In this document: positions 1 to 11,735 of the stretch, one piece after another
Layout: every line of letters starts with the position of its first letter
Numbering within the stretch: the first letter of the stretch is position 1
DNA from: Alentia gelatinosa
Taxonomy: Eukaryota > Annelida > Polychaeta > Phyllodocida > Polynoidae
DNA length: 64,000 nucleotides
NCBI GenBank assembly: GCA_950022655.1
Contig: OX465580.1
Coordinates: 124,293,016-124,357,015, forward strand
Direction: 5' to 3'
Notes under the pieces: model-generated
The model's input: the letters and a program-made list of their open reading frames with translations, nothing else
Told to the model about the DNA's origin: nothing
Databases searched by the model: none
Translations under genes and position numbers: made by a program

Positions 1-1743
1 CGAGGTAAGGCGGCCGAGGACTTCAGGATCGCGCGAGACCTTTTCTCGGAATTGGGCCTGCCCGAGGCACGCGACAAAGCACAGGAGCCGAGCCAGACCG
101 TGACGTGGTTGGGGATAGAGATCGACGCCCGTGCCATGTCTCTATCGATCCCCACGGCCAAGCTGGAGGACATCTGTGGTCACGTGTCGGCCGTAGCTAA
201 ACGACGGACGTTGACGAAACGACAGCTTCAGTCGGTGCTCGGCCGGATATTGCACGTGGCCAGGTGTATACGTCCGGCCCGGGCATTCGTCTCAAAGCTA
301 CTCGAGGCCCTCCGGGGGATGAGGGGCTTCTACATGAACATCAATTCCGAGATGCGCCAGGACCTCGACTGGTTCGTTAAGTTTGCCCGGGGCTGGAACG
401 GCCGCGCCCTCATCCCTCGGGGTCCCCCGACGCGGAGGATCACGGTGGATGCGTGCCTGTCGGGCGTCGGAGGAACCGACGGGCGGTTCTCGTACTCCGG
501 ACAAGTGTGCCCCGTCTTCGATCCCGTGGAGTGCATCTCAGAGCTCGAGGCTCTGAATACCATCTACGCACTCCACACATTCATCACAGACAGGGATCGG
601 GGATCACGGATTGAGGTGTTCTGTGATAACCTCGGAACTGTACAAACCCTCAATAGCGGGCGTGCCCGTAACCCTGTCCTGGCGGAGTGTGCCCGCCAGG
701 CATGGATGGTGCAGGCACGTCTGCAGGTGGAACTGGTATTCAGCCATATCCCCGGGGTGCAAAACGTCATCGCAGATGCCCTGAGCAGAGCCCATCTGTC
801 GAGGACGGAATACGATAAGGCCACTTCCCTCATTCACATTCATGAGTTGTACCCTATCGTACCGTGTACCCATGCCTCTTTTGTACCCGTACTCCGTCTC
901 TTCTGCAGATCGGGCGCTTCTCTTACTCCAGGCGAAGGCATCTGCGAGGCAGTCAGAGGCGCGTGCCCCAGGTACGCTCGCAAACCAGCGATCCGCAGTC
1001 ACCACCTACCTGGCGTTCTGCAACCGGATGAGAGCGGACCCCCGGGCACCGACCGTGAGCCTGATCACGTCGTATCTGGAATACGTGGCGGACCACGCCC
1101 CCTCGCCGGCCACGGTCGCCAACCAGTTATCGCACGTCCGGGCACACCTCCGACTGACGGGGGGGGACGTGCAGCCGACAGAGGATCACCGGGTGAAGCG
1201 TGCCCTCGAGGGCATGAGGAGAAACAAGCTGTACGTGCCAAACGTGAAGGCCCCCATACCAATGGATGTGTTCAGGGCGGTCCTCGACGCCCTGTCGGGA
1301 TCGCCCCTCCATACGGCAATGAGGGCGGGCATGCTCCTCATTTTCTACGCGGCCCTACGGCAGGGGGAGGTAGCGCCGCAGTCGGCTCGGGCATTCGACC
1401 CGGCTCGGAACCTCACTCGCGGGGACGTGGTCCTCGGCCGCCGGCATCTCACCATCACCATCAAGGCGGCCAAAAATCTTCAATACGTAGGGCAACAGAA
1501 AGTGATGCGCCTCGAGGCCGCGGACGATATCCGGGTGTGCCCGGTAGATGCGGTTCGAGGCCTACTACGGGCGGCCCCTACGGCTTCACTGCGGGACCCG
1601 TTTCTGACACTGCCCGATGGGACGACCATCACATCACGGGTTATGACCAACGAATGGGACCGCCTTCTACAGGCCACAGGCCAAACGGTGAAGACATACA
1701 CCCTCCACAGCCTCAGGAAGGCCGCTGCCACTCAGGCATTTGA
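1..1743 (+). CDS. Reverse transcriptase (C-terminal end) and RNase H, 5'-partial
   Basis: The frame is already open at base 1. The first ~45 codons carry the end of a DIRS-type reverse transcriptase, with the WLGIEID block near 106-126 corresponding to RT motif E. RNase H follows: Asp of VDACLSG at 448, Glu of ELEAL at 541/547, Asp of FCDNLG at 625 and Asp of ADALSR at 775, so the acidic residues are all present. RNase H removes the RNA template during reverse transcription. Recognisable domain content ends near 840. The frame then stays open to 1743 while crossing the recombinase gene in another frame; that Gly/Pro/Arg-rich tail is probably a by-product of GC-rich third positions, so the true functional end is uncertain. 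The upstream RT palm is outside the window. Confidence 0.85.
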   Translation, partial: RGKAAEDFRIARDLFSELGLPEARDKAQEPSQTVTWLGIEIDARAMSLSIPTAKLEDICGHVSAVAKRRTLTKRQLQSVLGRILHVARCIRPARAFVSKLLEALRGMRGFYMNINSEMRQDLDWFVKFARGWNGRALIPRGPPTRRITVDACLSGVGGTDGRFSYSGQVCPVFDPVECISELEALNTIYALHTFITDRDRGSRIEVFCDNLGTVQTLNSGRARNPVLAECARQAWMVQARLQVELVFSHIPGVQNVIADALSRAHLSRTEYDKATSLIHIHELYPIVPCTHASFVPVLRLFCRSGASLTPGEGICEAVRGACPRYARKPAIRSHHLPGVLQPDESGPPGTDREPDHVVSGIRGGPRPLAGHGRQPVIARPGTPPTDGGGRAADRGSPGEACPRGHEEKQAVRAKREGPHTNGCVQGGPRRPVGIAPPYGNEGGHAPHFLRGPTAGGGSAAVGSGIRPGSEPHSRGRGPRPPASHHHHQGGQKSSIRRATESDAPRGRGRYPGVPGRCGSRPTTGGPYGFTAGPVSDTARWDDHHITGYDQRMGPPSTGHRPNGEDIHPPQPQEGRCHSGI

Positions 1744-1876
1744 GGCAGGAATACCTGAACTTAACATCCAGAGGTACGGAGGGTGGAGGTCCCAGGCTCA
1801 TAGAGACTACATCAAAGTATCAGACCAAGAGACTGTCAACAAGTCTCTCATTGAGTCTCTCTCCTTCAATAAGTGA
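842..1876 (+). CDS. Tyrosine recombinase of Ngaro-like element
   Basis: A 344-residue tyrosine recombinase in a different frame from the RNase H. The N-terminal half (about residues 45-130, from TLANQRSAVTTYLAFC onward) resembles the SAM-like core-binding domain. The catalytic half contains Arg173 in ALRQGE, the H-x-x-R pair His289/Arg292 in HSLRKAAA, Trp315 in GGWRS and the nucleophile Tyr323 in RDYIK, so the catalytic set looks complete. A Lys in TIKAAKN may be the beta-hairpin lysine. The family cuts and rejoins DNA through a 3'-phosphotyrosine and is thought to integrate the circular cDNA. The ATG at 842 is the first in frame and lies just past the last RNase H motif; expression may need reinitiation or frameshifting. 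No internal stop is seen. Confidence 0.9.
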   Translation: MSCTLSYRVPMPLLYPYSVSSADRALLLLQAKASARQSEARAPGTLANQRSAVTTYLAFCNRMRADPRAPTVSLITSYLEYVADHAPSPATVANQLSHVRAHLRLTGGDVQPTEDHRVKRALEGMRRNKLYVPNVKAPIPMDVFRAVLDALSGSPLHTAMRAGMLLIFYAALRQGEVAPQSARAFDPARNLTRGDVVLGRRHLTITIKAAKNLQYVGQQKVMRLEAADDIRVCPVDAVRGLLRAAPTASLRDPFLTLPDGTTITSRVMTNEWDRLLQATGQTVKTYTLHSLRKAAATQAFEAGIPELNIQRYGGWRSQAHRDYIKVSDQETVNKSLIESLSFNK

Positions 1877-1924
1877 CTATAAAAAACTTTCCCACCCTCC
1901 TCTTCCCTTAACTATTGGCTTCTT

Positions 1925-2231
1925 GGCTATTTCTATTATTTTATTATTACATGTTATGTTTAACTATGTAATATCACATAATCGTCATTTATCTTATATC
2001 AAATATTATCACAATTGACAAACACATATCTATGTCAATTTCAATATTTGTCATATTGTCACAAATCTTATCACAATTGACAAACACATATCTATGTCAA
2101 TTTCTATATTTGTCTTATCATTGATACTCATGTATTTCTCTTATTCATATCAATAAGACTCATAAAATTAAATAAAATTTTATAAGCCCACTACGGCCTT
2201 CACTCTGTTTCATTGGGGATCTGGGGTAATG
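1925..2231 (+). repeat. Split direct repeat B1
   Basis: A 307-bp AT-rich block repeated without visible difference at 2460-2766. It begins GGCTATTTCTATTATTTTAT and ends GGGATCTGGGGTAATG. Inside, a block containing ATTGACA...TGTCAAT, itself a small inverted repeat, occurs twice with about 61-bp spacing (near 2009 and 2070). It starts 49 bases after the recombinase stop. Confidence 0.9.
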
Positions 2232-2459
2232 GGTTGCCCATGGCCTTTGGTCAGGGGTGGTCATTGCCCCCCCTGGTGAAACTACTGTACACTCGCGCAC
2301 CCCTGCGCCACCTCTCCGCTCTCGGCCGCACTAAACATCAAAGTGCGCGAGTGCGACACTGTCCTCTGTCTCATTCGCTTCACTGGTCTCCTTCGCTCAA
2401 CACCTATTTTTTCTACCCACCCACCCACTCCTTTTCTCTCCTACTCCTTACACTCGTAG
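2232..2459 (+). repeat. A2 segment between the B repeats
   Basis: A 228-bp GC-richer spacer between B1 and B2. By analogy with Ngaro elements it should match the A1 repeat at the element's 5' end, which is outside the window, so this is inferred from position. An open 97-codon frame here (2213-2506) has no recognisable product. Confidence 0.7.
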
Positions 2460-2766
2460 GGCTATTTCTATTATTTTATTATTACATGTTATGTTTAACT
2501 ATGTAATATCACATAATCGTCATTTATCTTATATCAAATATTATCACAATTGACAAACACATATCTATGTCAATTTCAATATTTGTCATATTGTCACAAA
2601 TCTTATCACAATTGACAAACACATATCTATGTCAATTTCTATATTTGTCTTATCATTGATACTCATGTATTTCTCTTATTCATATCAATAAGACTCATAA
2701 AATTAAATAAAATTTTATAAGCCCACTACGGCCTTCACTCTGTTTCATTGGGGATCTGGGGTAATG
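2460..2766 (+). repeat. Split direct repeat B2, right end of element
   Basis: Second 307-bp copy, offset 535 bp from B1 and identical as far as I can read it. Similarity stops after GGGGTAATG; B1 continues with GGTTGCCC and B2 with ACATATTG, placing the element end at about 2766. Confidence 0.9.
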
Positions 2767-5319
2767 ACATATTGGGACTTTGCATGGGATAGATCAAGTC
2801 ACCACAGGACCACTTTTTTCCGATGGTGTTGTCCTCGTAGCGTCCACGTGCATGGGATAGTATGTTAATCTCATAAATGATTAGGACTTATAAGAAAGCC
2901 TTCCGGAATGTTGTCTTATTTAGATATGATTCAAGTAAAATTCAGGTTGCTTGCTGCAGATCTCTTGTTTTAATGTATGAGTCTTACGGTATATCAGTCG
3001 ATACCTGCATTATAATGTGAGTTTTGGGGAAGTAAAAGACCTCTCAAGGCCTTTCAATATGGGAGTGTTTTAACATAGTTTTATATACCTGTATTATAAT
3101 ATGTGAAACACCGTACATATCAGTAAATGAGGTCTGTTTCACTCGTCAGTTGAACATTCCACTCCTGGAGGAGGCTGATTCTGACATTTAAATTCTCTTT
3201 CTAGTTACAGAAGTGGGATGCACTCATGATCTAAGTCCTCTCCTTGAACTCAATTAGGGACGTGTAGACTTTAATGGTCCGTACTGTAAAAATCATCCTT
3301 CTTGGATATCTGAAATTAAGGGCTTTTGAAGGATGTGGTCTGTATTTGTTATGGTTTCTTTGACACAGTTTCTCGCCCAGTGACAAAGGTCAACCGACTC
3401 ACTTTGATCGTGGCTGTAGAGAACCTGGTTAAGGGCAGATATATGACTCCCGGTAAAATTCTTCGGGTAGCAGTGTATTTCCACAGACATGGCAAAAGCA
3501 TTCATCTGTTTCCCTCACAATATTCACAATATATATGACAAAAAGATATCCTAAATGGCTTTTGTATCCGGATTCCAACATTAAAAAAAAAATCTTTTAT
3601 TTATACTGAAACAACGCTCAATACAAAAGAAACAATTAATATATAAACAAATATGGCTCACATCGTATCGCTGTTTGATCTACACATCCTATATACATAT
3701 AGATAAATAAGGCACGCTGTAAAGAATGGACGGCAGGACCAAAAGAAGAGACCACAGCAGGATTTAGCAATGTGTGGAAGAGCATCATTGTACATACCAT
3801 CTTACTCAATTGAGTATCAGGCAGCTAGTATGATTAGGGAAAACGCCAACATTAGTAACTGATCCAGGTACTGCACTGCTGGGTATTCGATTTCTAAACA
3901 AGCAATGCTGCCTTACCGTATCCAGGTTAAATAGAATGGTTTCATAAAAAAGGATCAGCATCCATGTTGTTGGCCCATGGCTAATTGGTAAACTAATCGC
4001 CTATTTGTATGGTGCTAAAAGTTGTGTACCTCTCCCTATGGAAAATGGATTTCAGAATGTCTGGTATCTACAGACAGATGAATGCGACGGTTAGACGCTC
4101 AATAAAAAGACTTGCGCTCTGTGCATACCTTATGATTTGGTCCTGTGTTACATCCCCTTCCAAAAATGTAACACTGTATACAGCATCTGAGTGAACATAG
4201 GAGGAACATACTAGACGTTAACTAGTATTGAAAGGGTAGAACGTTAAAAGCGTCTCAAAGCGAATACATGATGCCTTCTACTCTTAACCAAACATTGAGA
4301 TTGCCGCTCTCAGGGATAATACAGTTGACACTCCATTTGAATTATAAATGCATGTCCAAGAAGCGTAATCTCCTGGTTTGAGAATCATGCACATGCCTTA
4401 TTTCATAGCAGTTAAACATACAAAACTGACTAGGAAAGGGATCTCAATTCCATACTAGTATTATACTTACATCCCATTAAAACTCGGAGTTGCTGAGAAC
4501 CATCCCCACCACTGAAGGTTTATCCGTATGTTTTAGCGGATTGAATCTGGAAGGGATCCACCATACCGATGGCCTAAATCTTCCGCTAATATTCCACAAA
4601 TAATTATCCACATCACCATCATTATTCATCTAGCAATTACCATGAAGTTATCACCGACGTATTGCTGTAATTGCTATTCTAAAGGATAAAGAAGATTTTA
4701 ACTATGTGTTGAGTGTACGAGCCCAGATTAGTTTTTTGCATGCACCAAATATCGCCCTAAGTATCAAGAGATACAATGTTAGATTCTTTGAAATATCTAA
4801 CCAAATGATGACAATCTTCTCGATTATGCATACACGGTTCTAATGTGATATTATATTCGAATGTGATATTAAATGACATTTACCCGACATCTGAAGGAGA
4901 AAATCAATCTCGCCATATTCGAATTTATTGTATTTATATTGTCGATTTCAGGTGAAAAGACCATAGGTGACATTTATTGATATGGAGATATTAACCTTTA
5001 TACAACCTATGAAAGGACCACTCAACCTTGAATACAAACCTTAAGACTAATGTAACAATACATGGACTCCCAATGTGGCCAATAATAAGGTCGCTCATAA
5101 ATCTAACCTTTCCCTGCTTTCAGTTCATGATTAGTTTTGATCAATTGAGCCCTGATCTAATTGTTATTACGATTGTTCTGTATTGTACTTTGCACATGGG
5201 ACCTGAGGTGTATCGATACCAACGTCTATATATTTAATCTTGATATTCAATTTGTATTAGAGTGGAGAGGAGGGGAATGGTGGTGAAAATGTTCCAGGGA
5301 ACATTGTAAAACTACGGTT
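2767..5319. other. Unassigned AT-rich sequence
   Basis: No gene, RNA or element recognised. Short frames overlap on both strands near 3293-3538 with no domain signal. The 11-mer GCATGGGATAG occurs twice (about 2784 and 2851) just outside the retrotransposon. A short direct duplication (GTGATATTA) lies near 4840-4870. Confidence 0.5.
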
Positions 5320-5595
5320 TGACCGAGATCAATATTAGCAAGGTTGTATTTTGTGGGTTTGAGTCCCATAGAGCCACTTTGCTCCTTCACCCCTAGCAGT
5401 GGTAGCTGTACTGCTATATCAAGGGCCAATCGTTGTGATACAACGACTCTGTGGTGTGGGAACTGAAATAACTCTCATCTTGTTAATTGTGTATGTATGA
5501 GATATCTACCTAAATTCATCACATAGATCCGATCACCACCCAACTAAAGTAAGTCTGACATATTGGAAGTTAAACTACCCAGACAAATAAACAAA
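5320..5595 (+). mobile_element. tRNA-derived SINE, decayed copy
   Basis: A B-box-like GTGGGTTTGAGTCCCA lies at 5353-5368, followed by the family body: the AGCAGT/ACTGCT hairpin, TGTGGTGTGGGAA, CATCACATAGATCCGATCAC, and a 3' end GTTAAACTACCCAGACAAAT. The A-box half of the tRNA-like head is no longer recognisable. The copy carries the short form of the 3' region (TATTGGA-type). Confidence 0.75.
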
Positions 5596-6178
5596 GGAAA
5601 AACCGCTCACCTGCAGACCTCCATGGTTATGTAGTTGTCTGTAGATTTAATTGTAATTGATTAGGGTGGCGCCTCAGTGACTCATACATTTACTTCACTA
5701 TACCTATAGATTCGATGTGTCCGATCAGAACATACACTGAATGGGCATCTAGAGGTTAAAATCATTCTGAATGAAATTGGAAATACTGCCAATCTCCAGT
5801 TGAATTCTGTAGAAAGGAAGCTTTGTACCAGTGAAGGAACACTCGTTTTTGAATGAAAAGTTATGGCTTGAAAATTACCAAATAACAGCTCAGGAAAAGA
5901 AGAAACTGAATGGACTAAATTGACAAGAAAATGGATGGGTCGTCTATATGCTGTCCGTGAAATCGAACGCTGTGCAATAAGGGAAGTTTAATGAGTGGAC
6001 AGAGCGTTATTACTGGGCAGTTATGGATCTGCGACATCCGCTTTCAGACATCTACTTCCGTGGAGAAAATATACCGAGAAGTTTGGACATGGATCCATCT
6101 TTCACTGTCCATATTGATGTCCATTATATGTTTATAGATTAGGTAAAAAATGAAATGATAGCGCTCATTGGACCGCTT
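5596..6178. other. Unassigned sequence
   Basis: No gene or repeat recognised. Confidence 0.4.
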
Positions 6179-6242
6179 CTGTGTGTGTGTGTATATATAT
6201 ATATACATATACATATATATATATACATATACATATATATAC
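6179..6242. repeat. (GT)n/(TA)n microsatellite
   Basis: Six GT units run into a TA-rich tract with TACATA interruptions. Confidence 0.9.
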
Positions 6243-7324
6243 TTCTTGTGAATATATCAATAGGTGCCTCGTCATATTGTGTTTTATTTAGTCTCCATGG
6301 AAATAACCACCCATGATTAACTTCCACCTGTATAGGTCATCAGCGCAAGCAAGCTGCCTATAAGGTTTGGGAGGCTGGTTCTCATGTTTCATCAGGGGGT
6401 TCTCGGACCGGCCTGTGCCACAGAGATTAATTAGGCAACATGCAAAAACACAAGCCACATAGCAGTCCCCATTATTAGATTACCCAAAAAGATAAAAGTG
6501 AGTGAGGTACTGTATACAGTATCTAACAGAAAGGAACACAGGTTTATATGCCGCCTGACACATTATACTTCTTCGATAAGTATATTACGATGTGATATTA
6601 ATCTTGCTGAGATTGTCGCCAAACTTGATACGTTTGCTTTTCACATGAAACCAAAGTGAATTCAATCTATAAGTGTAACCTTATCTCTAACCTTATTTGG
6701 CAGTAAGGTATCGGTAAAGAAGAAACACATGAGGAAGCACAATAACTGTGGTAATTACTTTTATCGGGATTTTCTTTTTTCCGCGGCTAGGTCAAAGTTT
6801 CAGCCTCAATCGGCCGCCATTTTTACTTTTCTTGGTTCTGGACTGCTGACAGTGCGGGACTGCTCTTTGCTTAACGTGTCGCTGGTTGCTGATGGCTGGC
6901 GGGAGGCGAGACTGCAGACAGCTGGGTCCCAGCATGAGTAATGGCGGAAACATGTCGCATGTCGCTGTGGTCGCTTATGGATCAGTGAGTCGCAATCACA
7001 GATGTGAACCATGTCCCTTTAACTGTGTCCAGCCTCCCTCCCGCGACATGCGAAACCTGCAACCCATATCGCCTTACAAACCCCAGTCGTCCTTGATCGT
7101 TAAACACTATGTGACATGCTTAAACAACGCTATGTCTAGAAACCTCAGAACACTCACCATACAAGAATATGCTGTGAGGGAGGTGTTGAATAAGCAGTAT
7201 ACGGTATCGTATGTCAGCAGGTATTATATCGTGACATGTAAAGGTAGATAGGCGTACGATCTGAGGATATAGATGGGCCCTCCAAAACTAAGTATTGTAT
7301 CACAATATACAACAGTATTATAAG
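6243..7324. other. Unassigned sequence
   Basis: No supported gene. The stretch 6780-7060 is GC-richer than its surroundings, and a 121-codon frame (6886-7251) crosses it without a recognisable domain. Confidence 0.4.
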
Positions 7325-7372
7325 ACTACGTATCATATGGTAGTATGCAGGGGCACTACCATATGACGTAGT
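7325..7372. repeat. Inverted repeat (hairpin)
   Basis: Arms 7325-7344 and 7355-7372 pair apart from a two-base bulge, around a 10-base loop ATGCAGGGGC. Nearby, GAAGTAGTATATG is directly repeated (about 7480 and 7506). Confidence 0.75.
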
Positions 7373-8578
7373 ATGTAAGGTGTACTTATGTGAAAGCACC
7401 AACGGAGGATATACTTTATTTTAGTATGTGAGAAAATTGCCACAAGAAGAAGTGTATATGACCACGTGTAAACTTACATGAAGTAGTATATGGAAAGTAT
7501 TACACGAAGTAGTATATGAAAAGTAGTAAGTGATGCAGGCTAGAAATACGAAGGCTTTGTAAAGAGAGATTGGAGGGCGAATATGTGATCGTGTGTCTAT
7601 ATATATTGCGTACTGAAACAGATCCCTAGTATATCTGTCTCAGGGTTAGGGACTGATTGATGTTACGTAAATATCATATCGTTGAAAATGAGGTGATTAG
7701 GGAGCATATAATGTATAAGATTCGTGAGTAACAATAGAAAAACTAGTTCCCTACAACACCACTAGCCAGAGCGATACCATGTCTAGCTTTTGATAATGGA
7801 TAGATAGAATTGGGATATTTTGGATAAGGGCCATCAATGAGTGACGTACGCACTCAGGGATAGGGGATGGAGGGATTTGGATATTTTTATATATGCTCCA
7901 TCTTTATTCTATTGCGTATAAGATTGGGAGAGGGAGATTTCACAAATTCTGGATGGCCCCATAGAACAGTCAAGGTTCTGCTTAGAGATATTTGTAGAAT
8001 GAAACGACCAAGCTGCATGAATGTATTAACTATTGAGTTCGGAAAATTAGATAAGACCTTTGTCCGTGTCAGGTCCTGTCGCGCGGGTCAAGATATTACT
8101 CAGAGTATGGAAGTAGTTGCTACGATAGCTTCGAGTGACTAAGATAATTTGTTGTTTCCTTCACTTGTGCAACTCAGAATTCACACCTCTGACAGGCACC
8201 TGCAGCCGTGAGGCATTGTCGTCTGCTGTACAACTCACCAGCTGCCATGGTTACAACGTAAATCAAGCTGACACGACAGAAATAATCACTGTCACAAGGT
8301 ATATTTGTCACCCAGCTAGATGTACTGTAATATCCTGCAGGTTGATTGCGGTTCTCTTTATCGTTTGATATCAAGTAGGAACCCTGAATTTTATAATATT
8401 GCTAGCGCCACCTTATTTATGATGGTATGAGTGCCACTGAATCCCCATCTGACGTAAGTGTCAGACTGCCATATTAGAAGTTTAGAATGAAGCACCTTGC
8501 AATCCATCCTGTTATAATTCCTGTGATATTATTAAGATGCTCAGTGATAGAAGTTTGAGATACCTTATCTGCGGCGGC
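7373..8578. other. Unassigned sequence
   Basis: No gene recognised. A 91-codon frame at 7867-8142 has a hydrophobic start but no family signal, and nothing supports its expression. Confidence 0.4.
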
Positions 8579-8845
8579 CAGGGATGTCAGTTTTCTTTGT
8601 TTCCGCGGAATTCCTTGGTTTCATAAGAAACCATTTTTTCTTGTGTAAAATGAACATAACAACTAAAAAATACTCATAGATTCCCCAATCAATCTGCCTC
8701 CAGACCCATGTTCCGTAGTGATAATGTTAATTGTATCTACTATATTTCAGGTCTTTTTGGTGTGTATATAATTCTATTAAATGTCTAACCATATATTGCC
8801 AAGAAAAATATTTCCTTGTTTCTTTCTGACCCCAACTGACATCCT
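8579..8845 (+). mobile_element. Short CAGGGATG-type non-autonomous element (family J')
   Basis: A 267-bp interval that starts CAGGGATGTCAGTTTTC and ends AACTGACATCCTG, giving inverted termini of about 13 bp. It contains the same end layout as the copy at 20784-21053. It is flanked on the right by TTATCT, which also occurs on the left at 8565-8570 but separated from the terminus by GCGGCGGC. Confidence 0.6.
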
Positions 8846-9402
8846 GTTATCTCACAATCAACGGGAATAAAATAAACCTGTTGTTGACAAACACGGAGCA
8901 TGGTTCATACGCACAGTTCAACAGACATTATATAAGGATTCCCAAAGGGGATAGAAAATTGTCGTGCTTCCCATCACCTAATCTCCTAATCAGAGTCTAA
9001 ATCCAATTAAAGTTTTCCAAAAAGTCTCTCTTAAAAAAAACAGTGGTGTTAGGGGATTTATTTTCGCATCCCCATGATTTTTTAAGACAAATTATGGGGC
9101 TCTACACATGCCCCGTCTCACATTCCTAATCCCAATAAAAGACCTTACAATAAACAACACTCTGCTGATTGTAAAACATCTCATGCTACATTGTCAGGCC
9201 ACCACGAAGTGCAGGGAGAAGTTCCGAAAGAATGCAACAGGAATGCGCAGTGTTTTCCATAATACTGGCAAGAGAGAAATTCTTGACTTCCTCAGGGAAT
9301 GTAAGATTTTTAATAAGATTTGATCAAAAAATGTAAGATGCCTGGACCATCCAGGCAGCATACCTTGTTATTCCAACAGGATATGCAAATTGTTATAAAT
9401 TA
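8846..9402. other. Unassigned AT-rich sequence
   Basis: No gene or repeat recognised. Confidence 0.4.
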
Positions 9403-9461
9403 AACCAAAGTAAGTCTAATTGAATAAATTGGACGTTAAACTACCCAAACAAACAAACAAA
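9403..9461 (+). mobile_element. SINE 3' fragment
   Basis: Only the family's 3' end remains: CCAAAGTAAGTCTAAT, then TTGGACGTTAAACTACCC and the AAACAAACAAAC tail. It is severely 5'-truncated. A-rich flanks make its target duplication ambiguous. Confidence 0.75.
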
Positions 9462-9839
9462 TTATAATATGCAGAACTTGTATTAAAATGTTTCATGCCA
9501 TTGTAATATGTAAGGAGGGAACAAAAGGAAGATCCGTAAGAATATATTTTGTTGTAAATTGTTCCTTACCTTTCTCTGGTCCTCGACCACTCCTTGGTAT
9601 TTTGTTATTACCTAATGACAGCCAGGGAACAGAGCATGGGAACCGATGCTTGCTCCTGAGTGGGTGTCGTCTTCCTAATGACCAGTCTGCTCTGTCACTG
9701 CGGCCACCGGCTATTTCTTTATTTTATTCACGAGGGCCATCATTATTTCTCAAGTGTCCATTCCCACATTATTATTCTGAACACTGAACACCATCAAATA
9801 TATCAATGATAAATAATATGTGCAATTACAGAGCAGTAC
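9462..9839. other. Unassigned sequence
   Basis: A 99-codon frame at 9488-9787 shows no recognisable domain. Nothing else is seen. Confidence 0.35.
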
Positions 9840-9975
9840 ACACAGGGTTGCTACACCCCAGGGAAAAATCAAGGAAAAGTTCATTTTTTCAAAGTCGTTG
9901 AATTGTCAGAGAAAATTCGAATTTTAAGAAATGTCAGGGAATATTGACTTTTCAAGGAACCTGAAATTTCTCAGA
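9840..9975. repeat. Degenerate CAGGGAA-rich repeat
   Basis: Begins CACAGGGTTGCTACACCC and contains variably spaced CAGGGAA, AAGGAAAAGT and TTTTCAAG motifs. This layout is common at the ends of degenerate animal DNA repeats. No opposite end was found, so the class is unknown. Confidence 0.35.
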
Positions 9976-11735
9976 TTTACGCATGAAACATTCCAGATGT
10001 TTCGGAAGTATTGGGGCATTCATATTTTCAAGCACCATTACCTTGTTTACAGAAGTTGCCAAGAAAGATTTGCAGTTAAGGTGTGGTTTATAAGACAATG
10101 CAAATAAATGGATGGAAGGAACAGCTGTAAGGCCGCTTATTGTAACGATTTTCTAGTTTTATTTGTAAGGAAACAAATTAAATTTGTGAGAGGGAAGTCA
10201 AGCAAATCTCAACGAATTTCGACATCCTAAGTTTGTTTCGAACCGTGATATAGAAATATATACGACTTAATATTGAGAATCACAGTTTTCGCTAGAGTTC
10301 GTTTTAAGATCTCCATTGAGTGACCGGTGTTGCACTTGTTTTCTGATACCTTTTTGCTACTGACTTAAAAGTATAAATTATTCTTAGATAATTACCCTGG
10401 TAATGTACTGAAGGGGAATGGTCCCAGTGTTTGTCATGGACCTCTGCCATGTTCAGCTGATTTCATCAGACACTCATGGCATTCACACGCAGATTCCTAT
10501 TCAGAATCCTATTTGGCCATTGTCCAGATTCAACCTCTCGACACCCAAAATCACGACTGTGTCCCTGTTGTATATCTGAACATTTATATCCCAATCTGCC
10601 AAACCAGAACCACGTGGGATAGGGTGTAGGGTGGGTGCATACTGAAGGACTATGACTAAGACTTTTTTTTAATTGAAAACAAATTTCACCAGTTATGGTG
10701 GTCTTACATTTTGTTGATGTGTTCATTTCATTTGATCACGGTTGAAAAATGACTGCTTTCTCAACAAGTAATTAATAGATGGACATAGTACATAGCTGGT
10801 TACAAGCAACTAATTCTAATGAATATGGTGAAGCATAATCTCTGATGATAGAATTCAACTAGCTTTGCCAGGAAATTGTATTTTTTGGATAACATTGCCC
10901 ATTTTCTATTCATACATGCACCATGCCTGTTCTGTGTATTACTATAGGACGACCTGACAATTCTCATCGAGTCTTGTAGCATGTACAAGCATGGTGGGTC
11001 GTTCTATATTTATCATATATCATAAATGAATCAAATCTTACCATATATTGGCATACAAGATATGTCAGCGTGAAAGCCCACACACTACTGATATTTCAAA
11101 GTGTGCAGTATAACAGTGTACTACACATGGTTCCGTATATAATGTATACTGCATGGGGAGCAGCAGTACGTAATTATCAAATATACTGCATGGGTATATA
11201 ATAAATTACATAGATGCATATTGAGGCGCTATATATACTATTGTGAGACCACTAGGTGTGTTTTGCCTAGATGTTGTGCACCACTTAGGTACCTTGCACA
11301 CCTCCATGGTTCTAGCACCCACTGTTGGAGGCTACAGCCTGTTCTACGTACATCATGCGTATGTATATATTCATTATTCAGCCTGGGGTTTAACCACCGG
11401 AGACTTGCCCCTTTTTACCCCGGACCAGGTGTGCATTGCCGCCAGACACTTAACGAGACAGATAGATGGGGGGTGGCCGACCCAGACGGGGCTGATTAGT
11501 ACAGTCCTATACACTCTACTTAGACAGAGACTTTAGATTTCCACCCAGAAGATTATGCACGGAGTATAAGTAATGCGACTGAAGTCCTTGTGCTCACCCC
11601 TACCCGCCCAACAACGGGGGAATTAGTCAAGGTCGAGCTGGAGTGAAGGACCATGGTGCGAGAGGGCACCACTGATATGGATGATGGTAAAGGGTGAATA
11701 GAGGTAGGAGTGGGGAAAGATATGGTGATAAGGAT
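9976..11735. other. Unassigned sequence
   Basis: No gene supported. TACTGCATGGG occurs twice near 11150-11200. Two overlapping frames around 11221-11536 have no domain signal. Confidence 0.4.

Larger units (their letters stand above)
1..2766 (+). mobile_element. Ngaro-like (DIRS-order) retrotransposon, 3' part
   Basis: This is the right-hand portion of a tyrosine-recombinase retrotransposon; its 5' end lies outside the window. In order it shows the end of a reverse transcriptase, RNase H, an overlapping tyrosine recombinase frame, then a B1-A2-B2 arrangement of split direct repeats. Split direct repeats instead of inverted termini, and no methyltransferase-like stretch between RNase H and recombinase, fit Ngaro better than DIRS1 or PAT. 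DIRS-order elements are thought to integrate a circular cDNA through the recombinase, without target duplication, and none is visible at 2766. Identical B repeats and open frames suggest a young copy. Its GC-rich coding part contrasts sharply with the AT-rich surroundings. Confidence 0.88.
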
